Source of the DNA: Clostridium beijerinckii
GTDB taxonomy: Bacteria > Bacillota > Clostridia > Clostridiales > Clostridiaceae
Length of the DNA: 64,000 nucleotides
Assembly: GCF_018223745.1 (NCBI RefSeq)
Contig: NZ_CP073653.1
Location: forward strand, 2,880,001-2,944,000
Direction of reading: 5' to 3'
Shown: positions 52,125 to 61,531 of the stretch, one piece after another
How positions within the stretch are numbered: position 1 is the first letter of the stretch
Layout: each line of letters opens with the position of its first letter
The notes under the pieces: generated by a model
What the model was told of the DNA's origin: nothing
The model's input: the letters and a program-made list of their open reading frames with translations, nothing else
The model's database searches: none
Translations under genes and position numbers: made by a program

Positions 52125-53036
52125 TTACGCCTCCAAAATTGCATAGCCAAAGCCTGTCTTACCATGCCTGTTTCCATTATAAAACATGTAAGTTTTATTA
52201 TTGAATTTTACTATATTAGGATAACAAATCATTTCTGAATCCCAGCCACTTTCCGATTTTTCAATTCCTGCTTCTTCATCTAGCCTTGTCCAATCAAGCC
52301 CATTTTTTGATGTTGCAAATCCAATTTTATATGGTTCATTGGTGCTTCTTATTGAATACCACATTTTATACATATCATTTTCCTTTATAACCCATGGCCT
52401 TCCGAAACCATATTCATATTCATTCTTGAAGCTTATACATGTATGATTTTCACTAATCCATTCAATTCCATCATATGAATAGGCATATTTTATAACATAT
52501 TTAGGATAGCTTTTATCATTTACTAGAATCCAGTTTATAGCAGAAACATACCAGCATTTAAAAATATTATCTTCTACTATTATGCTGGTTGCAGAACGCA
52601 AATACGGTTCTTCTTTCGTTCTATCAAGAACGGGTACCATAGAGGCTTTAGTAAAATTCTCCCCATCTTCGCTTGTAGCTAAACCTGCAAAAAGCATATA
52701 CGGTACTCTTTCACATCTTTGCCACCCATAATAATATAAATATTTTTTGTTATCCACTGTTAAGATGCAGGATGGATTAACCCCAGAATCGTCAAAGGTC
52801 CCAATATCTCCTATATCTAAGACTGGCTTCTCACTTATATTTTTTATATTTTTTAAGTTTAACATGTCCACATCAATATAACCGATTCTACCATACATTT
52901 TTCTATCCAGTGTGGCAAAATAAATTCTTATAGTGTCATTACTTATAATATCTGCAGTTGGTATGAGTGCATAGCTCTGCATCCACTCAAATTCACCTTT
53001 AGGTGAAAATATTAACCCTTGCTTATTCCATTTCAT
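52125..53036 (-). CDS. five-bladed propeller glycosidase-like protein
   Basis: The 303-residue protein resembles the GH43/GH32/GH130-type propeller fold. It has repeated blades with IRIYFATLDRKMYGRIGYIDVD, DDSGVNPSCIL, EPYLRSATSIIVEDNIFKCWYVS and FGRPWVIKENDMYKMWYSIRS. Such proteins occur in sugar-modification operons where no hydrolysis is obvious, so the activity is unsure. It is tightly packed: 4 nt from the NeuD-like gene and 7 nt before the FemAB-like gene. Confidence 0.7.
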   Translation of the reverse strand: MKWNKQGLIFSPKGEFEWMQSYALIPTADIISNDTIRIYFATLDRKMYGRIGYIDVDMLNLKNIKNISEKPVLDIGDIGTFDDSGVNPSCILTVDNKKYLYYYGWQRCERVPYMLFAGLATSEDGENFTKASMVPVLDRTKEEPYLRSATSIIVEDNIFKCWYVSAINWILVNDKSYPKYVIKYAYSYDGIEWISENHTCISFKNEYEYGFGRPWVIKENDMYKMWYSIRSTNEPYKIGFATSKNGLDWTRLDEEAGIEKSESGWDSEMICYPNIVKFNNKTYMFYNGNRHGKTGFGYAILEA

Positions 53037-53040
53037 AAAA

Positions 53041-53718
53041 TCATTCCTTTAAAGAATTCTTTGTTCTTTCAGATAAAAATTCCACATCAGATGCTTTACC
53101 TTTTACAATTTTACCACTCTCAATATCCTTTAAAACTAAAGCACCTGCCCCAATAATACAGTCACTTCCTATATTAATATTATTTATTATCGTTGCATTA
53201 ACCCCTATAAAACAATTATCGCCTATATTGCAAAATCCGGATACAACTGCATGAGATGCTACAAAGCAATTATCTCCAAACCTTGAATGATGGCCAATAT
53301 GATTTCCACTCCATAAGACAGTATTATTCCCCAATTCAACAAATGGCTGCACCACATTATTTTCAAATATAAAGCAGTGTTCTCCCATCTTTACATTTTT
53401 CCATACAAAAGCATGTGAACTAATATATGAAGCTAATTTATATCCTTTATTCTTGCATTCCTTCATTAACCTCGTCCTTAATCTATTTAATTTCTTATAG
53501 ACTGTCGCAACAAAAACATAGTGATTCTCTGGGTCATACAACTTTTCTATATCTTCAAGAGGAATAACTGGTAATCCAAGCATTTCTTTATCTTTTAAAT
53601 AATTTTTTTCAACAGAAAAGGCTACAACCTCATAATCAGAATCATAAGTAAAATATTCATATGCTATTTGCGCAAATGCGCTATCACCAATAATTATTAA
53701 TTTTTTATTTTTATCCAT
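53041..53718 (-). CDS. NeuD/PglD-like sugar O- or N-acyltransferase (left-handed beta-helix)
   Basis: The 225-residue protein has an N-terminal nucleotide-sugar-binding Rossmann part (KLIIIGDSAFAQIAYEYF). A hexapeptide-repeat domain follows (about 105-205), with ENNVVQPFVELGNNTVLWSGNHIGHHSRFGDNCFVASHAVVSGFCNIGDNCFIGVNATI split over several coils. The His-His in IGHHS corresponds to the catalytic His of PglD-type enzymes. It is a good candidate to acylate the amino group made by the FdtB-like enzyme. Confidence 0.82.
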   Translation of the reverse strand: MDKNKKLIIIGDSAFAQIAYEYFTYDSDYEVVAFSVEKNYLKDKEMLGLPVIPLEDIEKLYDPENHYVFVATVYKKLNRLRTRLMKECKNKGYKLASYISSHAFVWKNVKMGEHCFIFENNVVQPFVELGNNTVLWSGNHIGHHSRFGDNCFVASHAVVSGFCNIGDNCFIGVNATIINNINIGSDCIIGAGALVLKDIESGKIVKGKASDVEFLSERTKNSLKE

Positions 53719-53734
53719 TTATTTATCCTCCTAA

Positions 53735-54490
53735 TTAAGGTTTTATAATTAATATATCTTCTCTCCTGTTTGCCATTGGAAGCTTTTTATCCTGAGGAAG
53801 TATATAACTGTCAAATCCTGCTAGCCTACACCTTTGAATAATTGACATTACAACTGAGTCATCCATATTTTTTGCCTCAATATTGTTGAATTTTACTATA
53901 GGTTGCTCTTTAGTACCTGTGAAATTTTGATGATACTTTATACCTTGATTTGAAGAAAAAAATCTTTTTCTTTTTGATATATTAGGGATATCTCCAATAA
54001 GCATTACTCCTAATTCTTTTAAAAGAGTAAGTGAAGTATCAATAAAATTGAATATACTTTGTTCAGTAAATGCATATTGAATTACGCTGTAAGTTATAAT
54101 ACAATCAATTTTTCCTATATAATTTTCTATAAATTTTTCACATGATTTAGGATAATATCCTTTGACTTTTAATATAAAATCATATTCCGGCAGATGATTC
54201 AGCATTTCTTCTGAATCAATGAGTATTAACTTATGCTTATTTGTCTTGCAGTATTCAATTAACATTAAAGTTAAGTTACTACAACCGCATCCAATATCTA
54301 AAATTGTTTTATTTTTTTCATCTTCCATTCCAAGTTTAGTTATTATGTCATCAAATATAATTTTTTCCTTATTCTGTCTATATTCAATTGGAAAACCAAC
54401 TTTTTCAATATCATTTAATTTATCATTTTGGGCTAATTCCTTAAATTTTTCATAACTCAAATCCTCAAATATATCTGATTTTAAGTCCAC
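53735..54490 (-). CDS. SAM-dependent methyltransferase
   Basis: The start is GTG after GGAGAGG. The 251-residue protein has the SAM motif ILDIGCGCSNLTLMLIEYC (about residue 65), LILIDSEEMLNHLP, CIITYSVIQYAF and the late block LLKELGVMLIGDIPN. It heads the operon with the NeuD-like, propeller and FemAB-like genes, so a sugar O-methyltransferase role is likely (inference). Confidence 0.8.
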   Translation of the reverse strand: MDLKSDIFEDLSYEKFKELAQNDKLNDIEKVGFPIEYRQNKEKIIFDDIITKLGMEDEKNKTILDIGCGCSNLTLMLIEYCKTNKHKLILIDSEEMLNHLPEYDFILKVKGYYPKSCEKFIENYIGKIDCIITYSVIQYAFTEQSIFNFIDTSLTLLKELGVMLIGDIPNISKRKRFFSSNQGIKYHQNFTGTKEQPIVKFNNIEAKNMDDSVVMSIIQRCRLAGFDSYILPQDKKLPMANRREDILIIKP

Positions 54491-54744
54491 ATTATACCTC
54501 TCCTTAAATATTTATCATATATTGCAAAAATGATTCTTCATCATAATATTAAATGTATTTCAAGAATTTTAGTCGTGATTGTGAATTGCAACATATATAT
54601 CATACTTTCTAATTTATGTTTTTTATCACAATTATAGACCATCCAATAATTTTTTATTAAAAATGCTATTAATATAAAATCAAATAAAAAACAAGTTTAT
54701 ATTCTAAAATTTGCTTTTAAATTTATTCTATGTAAGCTTTAAGT

Positions 54745-54771
54745 ACACTTTCTTACTATCAGCATAGAATA
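54745..54771 (+). promoter_or_regulatory. sigma-K-like promoter, full match
   Basis: AC, exactly 16 nt, CATAGAATA, 41 nt before the FdtA-like gene. The remaining 250 nt of this divergent interval (54491-54744) hold nothing recognised. Confidence 0.6.
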
Positions 54772-54811
54772 TATAGATGAGCTAATTTTTTTATGATATG
54801 GAGATGAATAA

Positions 54812-55219
54812 ATGTATAATTGTTCCATGTTTAAATTTTTAAGTATAAATAGCAACTATGGAAATCTAACGCCTATTGAGGAGGTATTTGATGTTCCTTT
54901 TGACATAAAACGAATTTATTATATTACTAATGTCCCACATGGTGTATCAAGAGGTTTTCATGCTCATAGAAGACTTCATCAGGTGCTCATATGTATAAAC
55001 GGCTCTGTAAAAATAAAATTAAAAAATCCTAAGGAAGAATCAGAAGTTATATTAAACGACTCATCTGATGGATTATATATTGGTCCTTACGTTTGGAGAG
55101 AAATGTATGATTTTAGTGAGGGTGCGATTCTCTTAGTACTTGCATCTGATTATTATAATGAAAATGATTATATACGAAATATTGATTTTTATATGAATGA
55201 AGCTGCAACTAGATATTAG
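54812..55219 (+). CDS. dTDP-4-keto-6-deoxyhexose 3,4-ketoisomerase (FdtA/QdtA-like)
   Basis: FdtA/QdtA cupins move the keto group of dTDP-4-keto-6-deoxyglucose to C3, the first step to dTDP-Fuc3N or dTDP-Qui3N. The 135-residue protein has the family core [34 protein letters not shown], with the catalytic His pair in GFHAH, and [19 protein letters not shown]. Sequence alone does not tell FdtA (galacto product) from QdtA (gluco product). The aminotransferase gene follows after 11 nt. Confidence 0.87.
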   Translation: MYNCSMFKFLSINSNYGNLTPIEEVFDVPFDIKRIYYITNVPHGVSRGFHAHRRLHQVLICINGSVKIKLKNPKEESEVILNDSSDGLYIGPYVWREMYDFSEGAILLVLASDYYNENDYIRNIDFYMNEAATRY

Positions 55220-55230
55220 GAAGTGATTTT

Positions 55231-56325
55231 ATGAAAATACCTTTTTTAAAACTTGAACAAATGCATGCTGAAATAAGAAATGAAATTTTATCTGCTTTCG
55301 AAAAAATATATGATAAAAATATCTTTATTTTAGGAGATAGTGTAACTGCTTTTGAAAGAGAATTTGCTAAATACTGCAATGTCGCCCATTGTATAAGTTG
55401 TGGAAATGGATTAGATGCACTTTCAATAATTTTACAAGGATATGATATTGGAGAAGGTGATGAAATTATTGTACCTTCTAACACTTACATTGCAACTTCA
55501 CTTGCTGTTTCTTATGTTGGTGCTAAAGTTGTTCTGGTAGAACCTGATATTAAAACCTTTAATATCGATGTAAATAAAATTGAAGCTGCTATTACTTCAA
55601 GAACGAAAGCAGTTATTGCAGTTCACTTATATGGTAGACCTGCAGAAACAGATAAAATAAAATTATTATGCGAGAAATACAACTTAAAGCTAATTGAAGA
55701 TGCTGCTCAGGCTCATGGTGCTATATATGGTGGAAAGAAGGCAGGCAATCTTGGTGATGCAGCTGGTTTTAGTTTCTATCCCGGAAAAAATTTAGGTGCA
55801 TTAGGTGATGGTGGAGCTATCTTAACAAATGATGATATTTTGGCTAAGAAGGTCCAAGCTATAAGAAATTATGGATCAACAATTAAATATTATAACGAAT
55901 ATAAAGGAGTTAATTCCAGGCTAGATGAAATACAAGCTGGATTTTTGAGCATAAAGCTTAAGTATCTTGATAAATGGAATTTTGATAGGCAAAAAACTGC
56001 TAAACTTTATTTAGAGGGAATTAATAATAATAAAATAATTCTTCCATATGTAGACTCTGTTCAAGAATCCATATGGCATGTCTTTCCTATAAGAACAGAA
56101 TTTAGAGATGATCTACAAAGTTATTTGAAAACTAATGGAATTGGCACTTTAATTCATTATCCAGTACCTATTCATCTTCAAAAGGCCTATAAAGATTTAG
56201 GATATAAACCAGGCGATTTTAAAGTGGCAGAAGATATATCAAATACCGAATTAAGCTTGCCTTTGTGGTATGGAATGAATAAAAATGAAATTAATTATAT
56301 AATAGATACTTTAAACAAGTGGTAA
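55231..56325 (+). CDS. dTDP-3-oxo-sugar aminotransferase (FdtB/QdtB-like, DegT/DnrJ/EryC1)
   Basis: The 364-residue PLP enzyme transaminates the 3-keto sugar made by the FdtA-like neighbour. Visible features are [49 protein letters not shown], the Asp in [11 protein letters not shown] and the PLP Lys in [19 protein letters not shown]. The C-terminal block [13 protein letters not shown] is typical of the family. It is translationally close to the isomerase, with a terminator at its 3' end. Confidence 0.9.
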   Translation: MKIPFLKLEQMHAEIRNEILSAFEKIYDKNIFILGDSVTAFEREFAKYCNVAHCISCGNGLDALSIILQGYDIGEGDEIIVPSNTYIATSLAVSYVGAKVVLVEPDIKTFNIDVNKIEAAITSRTKAVIAVHLYGRPAETDKIKLLCEKYNLKLIEDAAQAHGAIYGGKKAGNLGDAAGFSFYPGKNLGALGDGGAILTNDDILAKKVQAIRNYGSTIKYYNEYKGVNSRLDEIQAGFLSIKLKYLDKWNFDRQKTAKLYLEGINNNKIILPYVDSVQESIWHVFPIRTEFRDDLQSYLKTNGIGTLIHYPVPIHLQKAYKDLGYKPGDFKVAEDISNTELSLPLWYGMNKNEINYIIDTLNKW

Positions 56326-56376
56326 ATATCGCGAGAATAAAATTTTTTTCTTTAGTAATATACTAGCAAATGCTCA

Positions 56377-56411
56377 AAAGGACCTACATTTTTATTTTGT
56401 AGATCCTTTTA
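56377..56411. terminator. bidirectional terminator
   Basis: AAAAGGACCTACA pairs with TGTAGATCCTTTT between the convergent aminotransferase and flavin oxidase genes. Confidence 0.75.
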
Positions 56412-56420
56412 TATAAATAC

Positions 56421-58157
56421 TTAATTATTTTCTTTATTTAATTTACCTTTTATTTGTTTTGCGATTTCATTTGCAGCAATCATACCAGTTTGAAGGGCAC
56501 CTTGTTGACTTACATGCTTTTGTGATATATGCTCCCCTGCAAAAAATACTCGATTTTCCATTTCAGGAACCGTTACATCATAAGAAAACAGTGTTTTGTC
56601 TTCAGGCTTTGATAATGCTCCTGCCGTCCATATATACTGTACATCTGACCAAATCAATGATTTGTAATCAATTACTTTGTCATCAAGGTAATGAGGAGTA
56701 AGGCCATGAACTTTTTCTATATACCTTATTACATCATCAATTAATAGTTCTGGACTTTCATTTCCAAGTCTCATTGCTTCCTGACACCAAGTATAACTAG
56801 CTAATAATACGCCTTCTTCATTTGGAGTTACTCCAGGTTTTAATACCCATTTACCATATTTATTAACTACAGCTTTAGAGTGATCAGAAGGATAGTAAAT
56901 TGAAGTTAATGGAAGATCGGTAAACGAGCATCCTCCTATTATCTTTTTTGATGCATTTCCCATTTCCCAAAATCTTTCCTTAAGAAATAGATATATCTTA
57001 TGTGATGTCTCATTGTTCATTTCATTTATAGCTTGTATTTTTTTTGTTGTAAAAAGAGGTTCTATTTCAATTCTTCTTAAGCTAGAAAATGGTATTGCAC
57101 ATATTACATAATCAAATTCTTCAGATGTTTTTCTATTATCTCTATTATCTATATATTTAAGTATAATTTTATCTTTTGTAGAATCATTATATATTCCACA
57201 AATAGGGAATCCCATTTTTATTTCAATTTTCCCTAATTGTTCTTTACTAATGCCATTATAAGCTTCTTCATTTCTATCACAAAGCGCTTCATATAAAGAA
57301 TGAGGTAAATTTATCATTCCTTCAGTAATACGATAATTATATTCAAAATCAGCTGTATAATATTGCTGAAGCATCTCAGTAAGACTTAAATTAAAAAATT
57401 GTTCTTTACCTCCCAAGCAGCCAAGCATTGTTATAAAATCCTGACTGACATCCATATTCTTACACGCATTTCTATAACTTAATTTATCTATGTCTATTAT
57501 ACTATCTGAGTATTCTGCTTTTACTTGAATTAATTCCCTTCTTACTTCTGTAGGGAGCGATTTCAAATATTTTTCATATATCTTTCCATAAAATTCAAAC
57601 CATATTTGTTTTTTCTCTGTTTCACTCAGATTAAATTTAGAATATATATTATTTTCTACACTTTTTCCTTTAGCATCATTTACTGCTCGTTCATTTCTAA
57701 CATATAACAAAGCATTATCATTATTATTTACAAAGGGACTTGTATGAAGTTTAAAGAGATTTATATAATGCCAAGTAGTTTCATGAGATATAGGTATACT
57801 CATTGGCCCTAATTCACCATAATATTTTTTATTTCTATCAAAATAATGGGTGTATACTCTTCCTCCTATCCTCTGACTTGCTTCAAATAAAGTAATGTTA
57901 CATCCTGTCTTTCTAAGTTCAAAGGCAGCAGCTAAACCAGCTTCTCCAGCACCAATTACTGCTACCTTTGTATCTTTAGCTATTCCTATTGGACAAATAT
58001 TTGTTATCTCTTCTGGAGGGCTCATTAAATCAATTATATTCTCTAGATCATCTAATCTATTTTGTAACTTGAGTATATATTCAAGCATGGTATGTCTTTC
58101 GCACTCACCAGGATTATCTATTTGGTAAGGAGAGTTTGAATTATTATAAGAATTCAT
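56421..58157 (-). CDS. flavin-dependent amine/L-amino-acid oxidase-like protein
   Basis: The start is placed at the ATG at 58157, after AGGATGTG; an in-frame GTG at 58166 overlaps that site. After about 70 residues of a polar lead comes the FAD-binding Rossmann motif VAVIGAGEAGLAAAFELRKTG, then FEASQRIGGRVYTHYF (the GG doublet). Substrate-domain parts are GGKEQFFNLSLTEMLQQ and ITEGMINLPHSLYEAL. The C-terminal FAD block is NRVFFAGEHISQKHVSQQGALQTGM. It resembles L-amino-acid/monoamine oxidases. It lacks a signal peptide. Its place in the island suggests a spore-associated enzyme, which is inference. Confidence 0.82.
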   Translation of the reverse strand: MNSYNNSNSPYQIDNPGECERHTMLEYILKLQNRLDDLENIIDLMSPPEEITNICPIGIAKDTKVAVIGAGEAGLAAAFELRKTGCNITLFEASQRIGGRVYTHYFDRNKKYYGELGPMSIPISHETTWHYINLFKLHTSPFVNNNDNALLYVRNERAVNDAKGKSVENNIYSKFNLSETEKKQIWFEFYGKIYEKYLKSLPTEVRRELIQVKAEYSDSIIDIDKLSYRNACKNMDVSQDFITMLGCLGGKEQFFNLSLTEMLQQYYTADFEYNYRITEGMINLPHSLYEALCDRNEEAYNGISKEQLGKIEIKMGFPICGIYNDSTKDKIILKYIDNRDNRKTSEEFDYVICAIPFSSLRRIEIEPLFTTKKIQAINEMNNETSHKIYLFLKERFWEMGNASKKIIGGCSFTDLPLTSIYYPSDHSKAVVNKYGKWVLKPGVTPNEEGVLLASYTWCQEAMRLGNESPELLIDDVIRYIEKVHGLTPHYLDDKVIDYKSLIWSDVQYIWTAGALSKPEDKTLFSYDVTVPEMENRVFFAGEHISQKHVSQQGALQTGMIAANEIAKQIKGKLNKENN

Positions 58158-58223
58158 AACTTTCACATCCTAATATCTTTATTACATATATAATTATATA
58201 TGTACCGCTTCTTTAGTCTGATG

Positions 58224-59363
58224 TTATCCTGTTTTATAAATTCTCATTATTGCCACTAATAGTTTTTCTATATCATCAAATGTATTAAAATATCCAGGAC
58301 TAACTCTTACTGTGCCGGCATATTCTGTACCAATAAGTTCATGTATTAATGGTGCGCAATGGTAACCTGTTCGTACAGCAATTCCCTCTTCATTCAATTG
58401 GTCACCAACAATAGAAGCATCAATTCCATCTATATTGAATGAAATTACTGATCCTCTTCTCTTTACAGAATCACTTCCATAGATCTTTATATAAGAAAGT
58501 TTTTTCAGTTCTTCCAATAAGTATGATATTAATTCCTTTTCAGATTTTTGTATGTTATCTATTCCAATTCGATTAATGAATTTAATACCTTCTCCAAGAC
58601 CAGCAATACCAGGTGTATTTAATGTTCCACTTTCAAACTGATCTGGCATGAAGTCTGGTTGAATCATAAAATGAGAATTGCTTCCTGTTCCACCTTCTTT
58701 AAAATTTTTTAATTTTATTCCTTCTCTTATAAATAGGCCGCCTGTTCCTTGAGGTCCCAACAATCCCTTATGTCCTGAAAAAGCCAATAAATCAATATTA
58801 TTTTCTTCTACATCAATTGGAATGGCTCCAACACTTTGAGATGCGTCTAGCATAAATATAATTCCTTTTGACTTTAAAAGGTTTCCTATGTTTTTGATAT
58901 CTTGAACACTCCCAAGTACATTGGATACATGATTAATAATGACCATTTTTGTATTTTTATTTATCACCTCTTTAATATCCCTAATATTAACATAACCAGC
59001 TTTATCAGCACTTACTAATGTTACTTCAACCCCATTTTCACTTAGAGAGTGCAGTGGCCTTAAAACGGAATTATGTTCGATCACTGTGCTTATAACATGA
59101 TCTCCTTTTTCTAAAACTCCTTTAATTCCTATATTTAAAGCTTCTGTTGCATTGCTTGTGAAAATCAAATTAAATGGACTAGGCATATTAAATAACTTAC
59201 ATATTTCTTCTCTTGTTTCCATAATTTTCGAAGCCGCTTTTATAGCCATGTCATATGAACTTCTTCCAGGATTAGCAGCATAGCTTTTCATACATTTTAG
59301 TACTTCATTATAAACTTCTGATGGTTTTGGAAATGACGTAGCCGCATTATCTAAATAAATCAT
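58224..59363 (-). CDS. cysteine desulfurase-like class V aminotransferase
   Basis: The 379-residue PLP enzyme matches the CsdB/NifS-like family: MIYLDNAATSFPKP, NATEALNIGIKGVL, VIEHNSVLRPL, the PLP Lys in LAFSGHKGLLGPQGTGGL and the active-site Cys in VRTGYHCAPLIHE. Some clostridial members neighbour DUF3343 or selenium genes. It could supply sulfur or selenium; substrate choice cannot be read. It is monocistronic, upstream of the flavin oxidase on the same strand. Confidence 0.87.
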   Translation of the reverse strand: MIYLDNAATSFPKPSEVYNEVLKCMKSYAANPGRSSYDMAIKAASKIMETREEICKLFNMPSPFNLIFTSNATEALNIGIKGVLEKGDHVISTVIEHNSVLRPLHSLSENGVEVTLVSADKAGYVNIRDIKEVINKNTKMVIINHVSNVLGSVQDIKNIGNLLKSKGIIFMLDASQSVGAIPIDVEENNIDLLAFSGHKGLLGPQGTGGLFIREGIKLKNFKEGGTGSNSHFMIQPDFMPDQFESGTLNTPGIAGLGEGIKFINRIGIDNIQKSEKELISYLLEELKKLSYIKIYGSDSVKRRGSVISFNIDGIDASIVGDQLNEEGIAVRTGYHCAPLIHELIGTEYAGTVRVSPGYFNTFDDIEKLLVAIMRIYKTG

Positions 59364-59757
59364 ATAAAGCTCCTTATTAAATATAAGTGTTATACCAATT
59401 CAATTGTTCTAATAGACTCTATTAATATTTAACACAATAAATTGTAATGAAATTAGACTCAATAATAAAAAGGATGATTGAAATTTTAGAGTTTACTTTA
59501 TATTAAGTAATCATTTGTATAATGTAATAATGCATAGTTCTATACAAAATAGAAGAAACATCTAAAAGTAAAATTTCTAATTTCGAAATAATAACAATCA
59601 TCCTTGTAGACAAAGCTCTTACAAATGATTCTGAAAATCACAATTTAATTTTCTTTAAAAGAACTTAAAAGGTCTATTTTCTAATATTTGTTATAGAACA
59701 AGGTTTAATAGAGCTAAAAGAAACTTTTAGAAGATTATCATTTAAAAGAAATATTTG
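59364..59757. other. intergenic region with long-loop hairpin
   Basis: There is no gene. AAGGATGATTG (59470-59480) pairs perfectly with CAATCATCCTT (59595-59605), and TTTTTATT follows on the minus strand, so it probably ends the 59,758 transcript. Smaller local hairpins lie near 59,710. Confidence 0.45.
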
Positions 59758-60531
59758 CTAATTGTTCTCGTCAGCATTATCATCACAATCTGGGAACAAT
59801 GGCTCTAAGTTTTGATCAGGATAGAACTTAGGAATTGGAGCTCGTACAAATTTTTCACATGGGTCTTCCTCTGGTTCTTCTTTACATGGCTCTTTTGGTA
59901 CTGGACAATAATCATAAGCAGGAATGAGAAGTTGTACAATAAGTTCACATTTTACAACAATGTAGTAACCTAAAGTTATATCTAAAACACTGTCACAATT
60001 TTCATCTTCAACTATTTCACCATTTAAAGCTTGAGCAACCATTTCAAGTTTTATTATATTAGAATCTAAATCTTGTGCATCTATAACTGGTACATAACTT
60101 GCAGAAATTTGTGCTACAGAATCAGGACAATAGAACTTACCAATTACATCCGTTCTATTAATTTCATATAATTCACTTTTGTTCACACCATTGCAGTCAA
60201 TATAATCTGCATAAAAAGAAATAATGTAAGAAATGACTATTTTCTTAAAGCCAGGTTTTCCTTTAATTGGAATCTTATCTACCGATATTAATTTTACATT
60301 GAAGTCTCTACTTCCAATATATCTCTTTGGATCTATTAGTGGATCGCTTCTTAATTCGCAATCTGTAGTATTTGTATCAGGACCTTCGCAGTATACAAGA
60401 CATCTTTTTATTAAGCATTGATCAAAGATTTTAGGTATTTCAACGCAAACTAACTCAGAAGGATCTGGTAAACGTCCTTGTTTATTTACAATACCAGGAC
60501 GTGGTGAGAATTTTTTGAAGTTAATGGACAT
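59758..60531 (-). CDS. putative coat/exosporium protein, paralogue B
   Basis: The 257-residue product is about 85% identical by eye to paralogue A (36,724), with the same fold landmarks and acidic Cys/Pro tail. It has 13 cysteines against 9: the extra ones fall at VYCEG, TTDCEL, IDCNGV and ENCDS. It shares the GAGGAGG ribosome site and a sigma-K-like promoter but lies in the opposite orientation. The extra cysteines would allow more disulfide cross-links. Function as above, uncertain. Confidence 0.65.
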   Translation of the reverse strand: MSINFKKFSPRPGIVNKQGRLPDPSELVCVEIPKIFDQCLIKRCLVYCEGPDTNTTDCELRSDPLIDPKRYIGSRDFNVKLISVDKIPIKGKPGFKKIVISYIISFYADYIDCNGVNKSELYEINRTDVIGKFYCPDSVAQISASYVPVIDAQDLDSNIIKLEMVAQALNGEIVEDENCDSVLDITLGYYIVVKCELIVQLLIPAYDYCPVPKEPCKEEPEEDPCEKFVRAPIPKFYPDQNLEPLFPDCDDNADENN

Positions 60532-60589
60532 AAATTTTCCTCCTCTTGAAAGATTATGATAAATGTAAATTTATTTAGTATTTATAGTA

Positions 60590-60616
60590 CATCATATGTG
60601 TGAACATAAAAGTGGT
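60590..60616 (-). promoter_or_regulatory. sigma-K-like promoter
   Basis: On the minus strand AC, exactly 16 nt, CATATGATG (eight of nine positions). This is the same arrangement as upstream of paralogue A. Confidence 0.5.
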
Positions 60617-60728
60617 GACATTTAAAAAAAAATTTTTTTCATTTAATTAATAACATTACTCATATAAAAATAACTATTTAATCATCTGATATAGATAAAA
60701 GATATATAACTTAGGGCTATGCAGTGGC

Positions 60729-60801
60729 TTTAAGTTAATATCTTCACTAGAAATTATAAATATTTTTTCAGAATAAAAATATTTATAATTTCGGTAAGTT
60801 C
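60729..60801 (+). repeat. structured repeat, core-deleted copy
   Basis: CTTTAAGTTAATATCTTCAC then AGAAATTATAAATAT matches the left end of the element at 5,051, and ATATTTATAATTTCGGTAAG matches its right end. Only about 12 nt separate the inverted arms here, against about 150 nt in the full copy. The rest of the 60,532-60,953 interval holds one promoter and nothing else recognised. Confidence 0.65.
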
Positions 60802-60953
60802 AAAAATGAGTATTATTCTTAAATTACATATATATATGCCGCAATGCATAATACACATCTCACAATTACGGCTAAAATTCTTGCAATATTTTTATAATTA
60901 TCCTGAAGAATTATTTTTGCAATATATATAAGTTTAAATTATACCTCTTTAAA

Positions 60954-61529
60954 TCATATATTATAATCTGGATATTTACTCAAGTCTAACTCATTTAACA
61001 TTGAATTAGCTTTATCCTTTTCAGATAAAATCACATTTTCTATATTTTCTAAAGGCCAATTAACATTTATATCCGGATCGTTCCACATAATTCCGCATTC
61101 ATACTCTTTTGCATAATAATCTGTACATTTATAATTTAATATAGCTTCGTTGGAAATTACTAAAAAACCATGGGCAAAACCTTCTGGAACATAGAACTGT
61201 TTCTTGTTTTCTTCACTCAAAACGATTCCTTCCCAGTTACCATAAGTTTTGGAGCCATTTCTTAAATCAACGGCCACATCAAAAACTTCACCTTTTGTTA
61301 CTCTTATAAGCTTACCTTGACTATGCTCTCTTTGAAAATGAAGCCCTCTTAGAACCCCTTTAACTGACTTAGATTCATTATCTTGAACAAAATTCATATT
61401 AAAGCCAGCTGCTTCAAATTGTTTTTTATTGTAATTTTCCATAAAGTAACCTCTATTGTCCCCAAAAACTTTAGGCTCTATTATATAAAGGCCTTTTATT
61501 TTGCTTTCGTAAAAACTGAAATTTCCCAT
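60954..61529 (-). CDS. rmlC: dTDP-4-dehydrorhamnose 3,5-epimerase RmlC
   Basis: RmlC epimerises dTDP-4-keto-6-deoxyglucose at C3 and C5. The start is the ATG at 61529 (MGNFSFYESKIKGLY), 3 nt after the rmlA stop and preceded by GAGGTG; upstream in-frame codons overlap rmlA. The 191-residue cupin has the family motif FVQDNESKSVKGVLRGLHFQ, then GEVFDVAVDLR and PEGFAHGF. It is coupled to rmlA. rmlD and rmlB are 28 kb away on the same strand. Confidence 0.96.
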   Translation of the reverse strand: MGNFSFYESKIKGLYIIEPKVFGDNRGYFMENYNKKQFEAAGFNMNFVQDNESKSVKGVLRGLHFQREHSQGKLIRVTKGEVFDVAVDLRNGSKTYGNWEGIVLSEENKKQFYVPEGFAHGFLVISNEAILNYKCTDYYAKEYECGIMWNDPDINVNWPLENIENVILSEKDKANSMLNELDLSKYPDYNI

Positions 61530-61531
61530 AT

